Source of the DNA: Methanosarcinales archaeon
GTDB taxonomy: Archaea > Halobacteriota > Syntropharchaeia > Alkanophagales > Methanospirareceae
Assembly (NCBI GenBank): GCA_025464275.1
Contig: JAODGR010000068.1
Span: 494 to 11,656 of the forward strand
Length of the DNA stretch: 11,163 nucleotides
Direction of reading: 5' to 3'
Numbering within the stretch: the first letter of the stretch is position 1; the number at the start of each line of letters is the position of its first letter. This document shows, one piece after another, positions 1 through 6,081 of the stretch. Below the pieces are notes generated by a model. That model was not told where the DNA came from. It worked only from the letters and a program-made list of their open reading frames with translations, and searched no databases. Both the position numbers and the translations under genes were made by a program.

Positions 1-711
1 TTGAGATACCTCTTTTAACGTAAACGAGACAGAATCTTCAATAAACGAGATACTGCCATGAACTGTATCCCCGCTACCTAAAAATACCCGCATAATATCG
101 CTCACATTTACCCCTATTTCCACACTGTGATTGTTAAAGAAGGATGCATCACCGTACTTCTTCAGTAATTCACCGATATTCTGTGTGGAGTCATTGAGGT
201 CGAGACGCATCTCGAGCTGTATCTCATTATCTCTGCTCATCTTTAAATCTGGCAATAATAATCTCAATGCAGACATATTCGTTCTGATTTTTAACCTCAA
301 TGGATGTGTATCTCTACATAATGTCACTGTTGCGTGTGTTGTATTACCATTGGCATCCGAGGCGAATACATCCACTGTATCTATATTGCTGGTGTCATTC
401 CCCCCCACTGGTTTAAGCTCCACTTTTAATCCTGTACTGCGGTTTGTAGCGGAATCGAATAGCGGAAGCAGCGGGTTCAAATCGGTTGCGCAGGCATCCA
501 TCTGGTAGTCCCAGCTCCAGTTGACCTCGAATGCACATTCACGCTCTCCCAGGGATGTTAATCTCACAACCGCAGATATCACCGCGGAAGCATTGTGGAG
601 ATTCTCTTCCGGCTGAACCACTATGGTCAGAGGTAGTGCAGCAGCTGTAGCGTGCAGTAATAGCACCAGCACCGCTGAGACAGCCAGGACGAGAGCCATA
701 TACCTCTCCAT
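1..711 (-). CDS. Secreted, sequon-rich surface protein (N-terminal 237 residues, partial)
   Basis: I do not recognise the family. The reading frame is open from the start codon to the left edge, so the C-terminus is missing. Residues 1-25 form a signal peptide: a short n-region (MERY), a hydrophobic stretch of about 15 residues and a likely cut after the alanine run near A25. The exported part has nine N-glycosylation sequons in about 210 residues (for example NAS at 40, then NWS, NRS, NDT, NTT, NMS, NDS, NHS, NVS) and three cysteines. Its alternating polar/hydrophobic pattern suggests beta-rich extracellular domains, and no catalytic motif is visible. I chose ATG at 711; an in-frame GTG at 720 is the alternative. 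A TATA-like box about 24 bp before the ATG fits a nearly leaderless transcript. The 104-bp gap to the upstream ATPase gene suggests its own promoter. The role is probably structural or adhesive at the cell surface, which is inference. Confidence 0.8.
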   Translation of the reverse strand, partial: MERYMALVLAVSAVLVLLLHATAAALPLTIVVQPEENLHNASAVISAVVRLTSLGERECAFEVNWSWDYQMDACATDLNPLLPLFDSATNRSTGLKVELKPVGGNDTSNIDTVDVFASDANGNTTHATVTLCRDTHPLRLKIRTNMSALRLLLPDLKMSRDNEIQLEMRLDLNDSTQNIGELLKKYGDASFFNNHSVEIGVNVSDIMRVFLGSGDTVHGSISFIEDSVSFTLKEVSQ

Positions 712-727
712 TTCGCTCACATCAATG

Positions 728-762
728 GTGTATATAGTATGTAAGTTTCATATGTATTATAA
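728..762 (-). promoter_or_regulatory. Candidate promoter of the secreted protein at 1-711
   Basis: On the minus strand the region reads TTATAATACATATG (762-749) followed by ATACTATATACAC (740-728). Either can serve as an archaeal TATA box. The nearer one is centred about 24 bp before the ATG at 711, as expected for a leaderless message. The farther one would leave a leader of about 10-20 bases. No strong Shine-Dalgarno sequence lies before the ATG. Confidence 0.4.
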
Positions 763-815
763 CCTTATCACAGGTATCCCATTTCTAACATCGACCGAGG
801 GGAGACAGCCGGGCG

Positions 816-1688
816 TTAGAGGATATGATTTACGTGCTCCCAGAGTGTAATTATCGCTCTTGAGACCGTTCCAGAGGAGTATTCAACAACAGGCATGCCC
901 GCAATCATCGCCTCGGTGACTACACGGTCGTAAGGGATCTTACCTGCTACGGGTACACCCTGGTGGTGGCAGAAGTCTGCTATCTTCTGACTGTTAGCCT
1001 CGTTCAGGTCGTATTTGTTGATACATACCGCCCGTGGGATTCCGAAGTGCCTGGCTACATCCATGATTCGGACGAGGTCATGCAGTCCGGACGTGGTAGG
1101 CTCGGTGATCACGAGTGCGAGGTCTACACCGGTGAGGGAGGCAATCACAGGGCAGCCAATACCTGGTGAGCCATCTATAAGTATGAGTTCACATCCTTTC
1201 TCCTCCGCCACCTCCTGCGCACTGGTTCTCACGGCAGTAACAAGCTTGCCCGAGGACTCTTCCCCTATCTTCAGCTGTGCATGGACCATTATCCCGTATT
1301 TTGTATGAGAGGTGAATATATAGCCGGAAACACGCTCTCTCAGTGTGATTGCATCCTGCTCACAGATGAACGCACATGCGCCACATCCTTCACAGCGCAT
1401 GGGATTGATGATGAAACTGGACCGTGAATCAGAGTAGGAGATGGCATGAAATCGGCATACCGATGCACAGGTACCGCATTCTATACACCTCGCCTTGTCC
1501 ATCTCCGCCACTTTTGCACCTCTAAATTCTACTTGCTTCACCACACCGGGATGGAGTAGCAGGTGGAGGTCAGGTGCATCCACATCACAGTCTGCAATGA
1601 CCTTATGCGTTGCAAGAGCGGCGAAAGAGGCTACAATGGTCGTCTTCCCCGTGCCTCCCTTACCACTCACTATTGCTATCTGTTTCAT
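816..1688 (-). CDS. MinD-superfamily P-loop ATPase with inserted ferredoxin domain (paralogue 1)
   Basis: This is a cytoplasmic 290-residue ATPase of the Mrp/Nbp35-MinD superfamily, in the group with a ferredoxin insert (COG1149 type). The deviant Walker A GKGGTGKTT spans residues 9-17 with signature lysine K10, and the second phosphate-binding element DCDVDAPD starts at 33. A ferredoxin insert follows with two CxxCxxCxxxC clusters: C68, C71, C74, C78 and C99, C102, C105, C109, enough for two [4Fe-4S] clusters. The prolines usual after the fourth cysteines are replaced (R79, E110). Walker B and the conserved cysteine lie in LILIDGSPGIGCPVIASL. The 25-bp gap to the next ATPase upstream suggests co-transcription. 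The leader is G-rich (GGGGGG at 1705-1700). The family is thought to act in iron-sulfur handling or electron-linked ATP hydrolysis, but its exact substrate is not established and nothing here identifies it. Confidence 0.92.
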   Translation of the reverse strand: MKQIAIVSGKGGTGKTTIVASFAALATHKVIADCDVDAPDLHLLLHPGVVKQVEFRGAKVAEMDKARCIECGTCASVCRFHAISYSDSRSSFIINPMRCEGCGACAFICEQDAITLRERVSGYIFTSHTKYGIMVHAQLKIGEESSGKLVTAVRTSAQEVAEEKGCELILIDGSPGIGCPVIASLTGVDLALVITEPTTSGLHDLVRIMDVARHFGIPRAVCINKYDLNEANSQKIADFCHHQGVPVAGKIPYDRVVTEAMIAGMPVVEYSSGTVSRAIITLWEHVNHIL

Positions 1689-1710
1689 CTCCCCCTTATC
1701 CCCCCTTTAT

Positions 1711-1731
1711 CCCTCATCCCTCATCCCTCAT
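1711..1731 (-). repeat. Three tandem 7-bp units at the end of the upstream ATPase gene
   Basis: The plus strand carries CCCTCAT three times in a row (GATGAGGG-type on the coding strand), followed by an imperfect CCCTCCC. The array covers the last codons and the TGA stop (1714-1716) of the ATPase gene at 1714-2613 and runs into the leader of the next gene. A gain or loss of one unit would shift the frame of the last residues and move the stop. Confidence 0.8.
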
Positions 1732-2613
1732 CCCTCCCCTGCCCCCTATCTCTATCCTTATCCGCTCCATCATACTCGCGAAGTGGCGCTTCCATTCGGG
1801 CATTGCTCTCACCATCGGGATACCTTCTGAGTAGTACCGTGCAATCTCCCTCCTGTATGGAATCTCGAGCAGAATCGGGATACCCTCTGCCTCACTGTAT
1901 TTATACACCTCTCGGTCCCCTATTCCTGCCCTATTTATCACCAGTCCAGAAGGTATCCCCATCATCTTGAGAGTTTCAACAGCCAGTTTCAGGTCGTACA
2001 GTCCGAAGGGTGTGGGTTCGGTAACGAGGATACAGTAATCACTGCCCTGAACAGCTGCGATGACCGGGCACGAGGTACCGGGAGGGCAATCAATTATCAC
2101 AGTCCGCTCCGTTTTCACAGCCTCCTTCACCTGCTCTATCAGCGGTGTCGCCCTCACCTCACCGATATTCAGCACGCCGTAAACGAGTTCTATGCCATCA
2201 CTTCTGTATCGCCTGATAGTTCCTATCTCACGTGTGACCTCTCTAATTGCATTTTGAGGGCATACCAGGGTGCATAAACCGCAGCCATTGCACAATTCGG
2301 GGAAGAGCATCACACGCCGCTGCTCGCTCAGTACCACAATTGCATTATACTCGCACGAGGATGCGCATTTACCGCAGTAATCACACCGCTCTTCCTCGAT
2401 CTCCGGTATCACTGTACACACCGTTTTCACTTCCTCCTCCACACCCGGATTCGGATTGAGGAACAGGTATGCATTCGGCTCTTCGACGTCGCAATCGAGC
2501 AGCAATGGGGGTGCACCAGTACCGGTACCGCTGGCATCGAGCGAGAGTGCGAGATTCACCGCTACTGTGGTCTTACCCGTGCCACCCTTCCCACTTGCTA
2601 CTGATATAATCAT
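1714..2613 (-). CDS. MinD-superfamily P-loop ATPase with inserted ferredoxin domain (paralogue 2)
   Basis: This 299-residue protein is the second member of the pair and is homologous throughout to the ATPase encoded just downstream. Walker A GKGGTGKTT is at residues 8-16 (signature lysine K9) and DCDVEEPN at 40-47. The ferredoxin insert has C77, C80, C83, C87 and C108, C111, C114, C118, the last followed by the usual proline P119. Walker B reads VIIDCPPGTSCPVI, the DxPPG form typical of Mrp/Nbp35 relatives; the partner has DGSPG instead. A short Thr/Gly/Ala-rich insertion (residues 28-36) separates the P-loop helix from the next strand. Each of the two proteins keeps the residues needed for ATP and clusters, so neither looks dead. 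Paired COG1149-type genes recur in anaerobic archaea and bacteria, and a heterodimer is a reasonable guess. The gap of 23 bp after the upstream gene supports an operon. The C-terminal GGRGGMRDEG tail is partly encoded by a tandem repeat. Confidence 0.92.
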   Translation of the reverse strand: MIISVASGKGGTGKTTVAVNLALSLDASGTGTGAPPLLLDCDVEEPNAYLFLNPNPGVEEEVKTVCTVIPEIEEERCDYCGKCASSCEYNAIVVLSEQRRVMLFPELCNGCGLCTLVCPQNAIREVTREIGTIRRYRSDGIELVYGVLNIGEVRATPLIEQVKEAVKTERTVIIDCPPGTSCPVIAAVQGSDYCILVTEPTPFGLYDLKLAVETLKMMGIPSGLVINRAGIGDREVYKYSEAEGIPILLEIPYRREIARYYSEGIPMVRAMPEWKRHFASMMERIRIEIGGRGGMRDEG

Positions 2614-2636
2614 GTATTTCTTATCAGTCCAGTCGT

Positions 2637-3338
2637 TCAGATCAGAGTTATAACCTCATTCTGTATATAATTTATGAAATCGTCCCTCGTAGCTTTGCTG
2701 AATATTGTTACCACCCCGTTTCGGGTCAATCCCACCACCAATCCGTATCGCCTGGACTTCAATACGAGATACCAGATCTTACCGTGCTTCAAATGTTCCG
2801 CGTAAAGCGAAGTATCAGCCAGTGAGGAGCCATATAGCGAGAGCTTTTTGATATTCGGGATATCCACATCATCGAAGAAGATCACCTTTGTATCCTCGAA
2901 GTTCTCCTCATGGAAGTGCACGAATCTTGAAGGGTCAATCCTCACCTCTACTATCCTGGATGATGACATGAAGAGGATTTTGCTCAACTGATTGGCGATA
3001 TTGTTCGCTCTTGCCTTCTTCTCCATGATTGCAAGTATAATCCTATCTCTCTCGCGCTGTTCAATGAAGAAGAAATGCGCTTCCAGTGTACGGGGCACGT
3101 GTATTAACTCCCCATGATGATAGACACCCATGAGCTGATCCTGAGCGAAGACGCCGGACAGCGAGTCTCCAGTCATGTGCAGGTCTTTTACCTCTGTGAC
3201 CATGAGAATACCCTGCTCCTTCTCCTCTCTCCTGAAGCCTTTCAGTTTGCTCGCTATCTTCTGCAGCGCTATATCCCCTCCCCCTCCTCCCGTGCCACCT
3301 CTACCTTCGACCATGAACAATTTCCCTGCTATCACCAT
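2637..3338 (-). CDS. Uncharacterised 233-residue protein in the argS-ATPase operon
   Basis: I do not recognise this family. The protein has no signal peptide and no membrane segment, so it is probably cytoplasmic. The first residues (MVIAGKLFMVEG) are followed by a glycine-rich linker (GRGGTGGGGGD, residues 12-22), then a charged helical stretch (LQKIASKLKGFRREEKEQG). The remainder is mixed alpha/beta, with an aromatic segment HFFFIEQRERD, a lysine/alanine helix and a C-terminal half rich in short beta strands, such as IWYLVLKS and YGLVVGLT. It has no cysteines, so it does not bind a cluster itself. It starts 6 bp after the argS stop and ends 23 bp before the first ATPase gene, with a GGAG inside the end of argS as likely ribosome binding site. 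This tight placement suggests work with the ATPase pair or with translation. ATG at 3314 is an alternative start that would remove eight residues. Confidence 0.75.
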   Translation of the reverse strand: MVIAGKLFMVEGRGGTGGGGGDIALQKIASKLKGFRREEKEQGILMVTEVKDLHMTGDSLSGVFAQDQLMGVYHHGELIHVPRTLEAHFFFIEQRERDRIILAIMEKKARANNIANQLSKILFMSSSRIVEVRIDPSRFVHFHEENFEDTKVIFFDDVDIPNIKKLSLYGSSLADTSLYAEHLKHGKIWYLVLKSRRYGLVVGLTRNGVVTIFSKATRDDFINYIQNEVITLI

Positions 3339-3344
3339 ACCACA

Positions 3345-5105
3345 TCACATCTCCTCAGGCGATTCTATGCCCAGTACAGAGAGGACTTCACTTAAAACCC
3401 GCTTTGCACAGTACACGAGGACCAACCTCGCTTCTCTTAATGCACATTCTGCATTCAAAACCGGGCAGTTCTTATAGAAGATATTAAATACCTCAGCAAG
3501 CTCACGGGCATATTTGGCAACAGGATGCAGTTTCAGCTCGGAACTCGCATTCTCCAGCACATACTCGAAGATAGCAAGCTTCTTTATCAATGCCACCTCG
3601 CTCTCGTCCCTCAACAGAGCCACATCAACCGTCTCCATCGAGTCGGTATCCAACCCGAAATCGATGTTGATACCACGCTCACGCGCGGCACGTAATATGC
3701 TGGATGCGCGTGCATGTGCATACTGTATGAAAGGAGCTCCTTTCTTCTCTATGTCCAGTGCGTCCTCGAGCCTGAATACGATGTGCTTCTCGGGTGAGAC
3801 CTTCACCATATCGTACCGTAAAGCGCCTATACCCACCTTCCGCGCTATCTCACGCTTCTTCGCCTCGCTAAGGTCTCGGCGGCGTTTATCCACCTCCTCA
3901 TACGCCTTCGCCTCTATCTGCTCTATCAACTCATCAGCCGAGATATACCTGCCAGCGCGCGTGGATATAGAGCCGGAGGGGAGTGATACGAACCCGAAGA
4001 TGACGATCTCCGGTGGTTTCACACCCAGCAGGAGCAGTGCCTTCCGCAATTGCTGCGATACCAGTTCATGGTCTTTACCAAATATATCTATCATGCGGTC
4101 ACATCGCTCGCTCTTCCACCGATGATAGGCGAGGTCGCGGGTGGTGTAGAGTGAAGTCCCGTCCGACCTCTGGATCACCAGTTCCTTCTCTATTCCATCC
4201 AGGTGGAGCAACAGAGCAGAGCCTTCGGTTTTTATGCACCCTTTACGACGCAACTCCTCTATTATACGATGCACCGCGCCACTCCGCACGAACCGGCTCT
4301 CAAAGACGAAGAGGTCATGATGGATGTTCAGTCTATGGAGTGTGGCTTTGATTCCCTCGAGGCATCTCTGTACCACTTCCTCGTATTGCTTCACCACCTC
4401 CTCGTCACCCGCTTCGTATCGCCTCATCAGCGCATCCACTTCGCTCTGGTAGGTGTGAGAGGGAGAAGAATCAGCCTCCAGGAGGCGATTAGCGGCGATA
4501 TAAATCTCGGCTATTGCATGATCGCCCTTCTTCCGTTCATCAAGCTTCAATCTGGAGGCGCCCCATACTGCAATCCCCACCTGCCTCCCCATATCGTTCA
4601 CGTAGTATTGCGTCTCCACACGGTAGCCCGAGTGAATCAATACACGTGCCAGGGTATCGCCGATGATAGCATTTCTGAGATGCCCGATGTGGAGTGGCCC
4701 ATCGGGATTTGCAGAGGTATGTTCAATGATTACCCTCATCCCATCCCCTCTTTTGACCGTACCCGCGCCACCCCCTATTATCCCTCTCAATGTGGCATCG
4801 AGATAGGAATCACTGACATAGAAGTTGATGTAAGGACCAGCAGCAGCGGCTTTTGATATCAGTGTTCTTCTCCCACCCTGTGCCTGTGCTCTGGCTACGA
4901 TCTCGTTAATATGGAGGAGGATATCCTGAGCGATACTCTCTGGCGGCTTCCTGTATCTGGGGGCTAAAGCGAATGCGATTCGGGATGTGATATCCGCATA
5001 TTCACCCGTCTCCAGCTCCAGACTCTGACCCCGAGGCTCATAAGATGCTCTATCCAGTGCAACTTTCAGTATGTGCTCTACCTCGCGCTTGAATTGAAGA
5101 AACAT
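3345..5105 (-). CDS. argS: Arginyl-tRNA synthetase (ArgRS), archaeal type
   Basis: This class I synthetase charges tRNA-Arg with arginine using ATP in the cytoplasm. From the ATG at 5105 it is 586 residues. The N-terminal additional domain begins MFLQFKREVEHIL, as in archaeal ArgRS. The catalytic domain has NPDGPLHIGHLRNA, with HIGH at 139-142, and ends with SGSISTRAGRYI, where SISTR (379-383) stands in for KMSTR/KMSK. Next come the DALR-type helices (IQYAHARASSIL) and the anticodon-binding C-terminus. The frame also opens at GTG 5135, but that adds ten residues (MKVRYSFKRW) that do not resemble family starts, and it would lie at or before the expected transcription start given the TATA-like box at 5139-5148. 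I therefore prefer ATG 5105. The first lysine of KMSK is missing, and the position before PLHIGH is glycine, not lysine. It is first in a likely four-gene operon. Confidence 0.96.
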   Translation of the reverse strand: MFLQFKREVEHILKVALDRASYEPRGQSLELETGEYADITSRIAFALAPRYRKPPESIAQDILLHINEIVARAQAQGGRRTLISKAAAAGPYINFYVSDSYLDATLRGIIGGGAGTVKRGDGMRVIIEHTSANPDGPLHIGHLRNAIIGDTLARVLIHSGYRVETQYYVNDMGRQVGIAVWGASRLKLDERKKGDHAIAEIYIAANRLLEADSSPSHTYQSEVDALMRRYEAGDEEVVKQYEEVVQRCLEGIKATLHRLNIHHDLFVFESRFVRSGAVHRIIEELRRKGCIKTEGSALLLHLDGIEKELVIQRSDGTSLYTTRDLAYHRWKSERCDRMIDIFGKDHELVSQQLRKALLLLGVKPPEIVIFGFVSLPSGSISTRAGRYISADELIEQIEAKAYEEVDKRRRDLSEAKKREIARKVGIGALRYDMVKVSPEKHIVFRLEDALDIEKKGAPFIQYAHARASSILRAARERGINIDFGLDTDSMETVDVALLRDESEVALIKKLAIFEYVLENASSELKLHPVAKYARELAEVFNIFYKNCPVLNAECALREARLVLVYCAKRVLSEVLSVLGIESPEEM

Positions 5106-5134
5106 CCATCTCTTAAAAGAATATCTAACCTTCA

Positions 5135-5150
5135 CTATTAAATTAATGAA
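5135..5150. promoter_or_regulatory. Divergent AT-rich promoter shared by argS and dphB
   Basis: The sequence TATTAAATTAATGAAT (5136-5151) is the only TATA-like element between the two divergent genes. Read to the right it sits about 20-26 bp before the dphB ATG at 5161, which fits a leaderless dphB transcript. Read to the left (AATTTAATAG) it lies about 35 bp before the argS ATG at 5105, giving a leader of about ten bases. One near-symmetrical element may position transcription in both directions. Confidence 0.45.
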
Positions 5151-5160
5151 TTAATGCTTA

Positions 5161-5985
5161 ATGCTGACCTTTGTCGGAGTGGGGTTATATGACCCGGAGG
5201 ACATCACCCTGAAGGGGCTGGAAGCGATAAGAGAGGCGGATGTGATTTATGCTGAGTTCTATACCTCACCATCGGGAGCGCGTACGATAGAGAAACTGGA
5301 GGAGACCTATGGGCGTGAGATAACCATGTTGGGGCGCGAGGAGCTGGAGGAGCGAGCAGAGGAGGGAATTCTGGCACTCGCGAGGAGCCGGAAGGTGGTC
5401 CTGCTCAGCGGCGGTGATGCCATGACTGCCACCACACACATAGCGCTACGACTGAGAGCGATGGATATGGGTATAGAGACGAGGATAGTGCATGCACCCT
5501 CGATCTCATCCGCAGCCCCGGGCTTATGCGGGCTCCAGAGTTACAAATTTGGTAAGTCAGCCACGGTATCGCCCCCTTACAGAGGTGTCATATCCCATGT
5601 CCCGTATGAGACGATAGAGGGGAACGTGGAGCGAGGACTCCATACACTCCTCTATCTGGATATCGGAATGAGTATAGCGGATGCACTTGAACTGCTGGAA
5701 TCGGTGGAGCGTGAGAGAGGGGGGGAAGTACTCAGACATTCGTTACTGGTGGGTATAGCGCGGGCAGGGTCTGATGATGCGGTAGTGAAAGCTGATTATC
5801 TGAGAGCCTTGAAGAGCTATGACTTTGGCGAGCTGCCACACGTGCTCATCGTCACCGGTGAATTGCACTTTGTAGAGCGTGAGGCACTGGTAAAGATCGC
5901 GGCTGCACCTGCGGGGGAGGGGATAGAGGGGACGCACAGGGAATATAATGGGGATAAAAACATACCATACCTCCACAGGAAATGA
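5161..5985 (+). CDS. dphB: Diphthine synthase DphB (SAM-dependent methyltransferase)
   Basis: This enzyme transfers methyl groups from S-adenosylmethionine to the modified histidine of elongation factor 2, making diphthine, the second step of diphthamide synthesis. It belongs to the tetrapyrrole-methylase fold. The start MLTFVGVGLYDPEDITLKG and then IREADVIYAEFYTS match the family N-terminus. A loop LLSGGDAMTATTH (near residue 80) corresponds to the usual GDPxxATTH, with alanine in place of proline. The HAPSISSAAPGLCGLQSYKFG block (residue about 111 onward) is the conserved SIxxxxxxxGLQxYxFG signature. The frame ends after LHFVEREALV with about 27 extra residues, a little longer than the usual 255-265. 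It is divergent from argS and on the same strand as the surface protein, but a promoter lies between them. The start at 5161 matches family N-termini and probably gives a leaderless message. Confidence 0.96.
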   Translation: MLTFVGVGLYDPEDITLKGLEAIREADVIYAEFYTSPSGARTIEKLEETYGREITMLGREELEERAEEGILALARSRKVVLLSGGDAMTATTHIALRLRAMDMGIETRIVHAPSISSAAPGLCGLQSYKFGKSATVSPPYRGVISHVPYETIEGNVERGLHTLLYLDIGMSIADALELLESVERERGGEVLRHSLLVGIARAGSDDAVVKADYLRALKSYDFGELPHVLIVTGELHFVEREALVKIAAAPAGEGIEGTHREYNGDKNIPYLHRK

Positions 5986-6011
5986 ACCCTATTTAAAATT
6001 ATATAGAAATT

Positions 6012-6035
6012 ACATATGCTTTGAACATATGCTTT
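6012..6035 (+). repeat. Direct repeat of ACATATGCTTT upstream of the surface-protein TATA box
   Basis: The 11-base word ACATATGCTTT occurs at 6012-6022 and again at 6025-6035, spaced by 13 bp. Each copy holds the palindrome CATATG. The second copy runs straight into the TATA box, so the pair occupies the position of the BRE and upstream activator sites. It is a candidate regulator-binding site; no regulator is known. Confidence 0.6.
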
Positions 6036-6043
6036 TATATATA
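6034..6043 (+). promoter_or_regulatory. TATA box of the large surface-protein gene
   Basis: TTTTATATAT is a very good archaeal TATA box. Transcription would start about 25 bp downstream, near 6060-6065, giving a leader of about 20 bases that holds the ribosome binding site. A weaker AATTATATAG at 5997-6006 is a possible second box. Confidence 0.65.
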
Positions 6044-6064
6044 CCTTCCACATCCTGAATTATT

Positions 6065-6072
6065 GGAGGTGA
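6065..6072 (+). promoter_or_regulatory. Strong Shine-Dalgarno site deciding the start of the surface protein
   Basis: GGAGGTGA is a near-perfect match to the 3' end of 16S rRNA. It leaves 9 bases to the GTG at 6082 and 15 to the ATG at 6088, so GTG is the better start. This unusually strong site suits an abundant protein. Confidence 0.75.
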
Positions 6073-6081
6073 GATAAAGAA

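Noticed and set aside
131..508. Plus-strand open frame of 125 codons
   Set aside because: It lies antisense to the partial secreted-protein gene at 1-711, whose frame has a signal peptide and sequons and stays open across the whole stretch. The plus-strand product shows no domain.
4203..4856. Plus-strand open frame of 217 codons inside argS
   Set aside because: It is a shadow of a well-conserved ArgRS catalytic region on the other strand, with no recognisable protein pattern.
5105..5135. GTG at 5135 as the argS start
   Set aside because: The ten added residues do not resemble ArgRS starts, and the position is at or before the transcription start expected from the only TATA-like element.
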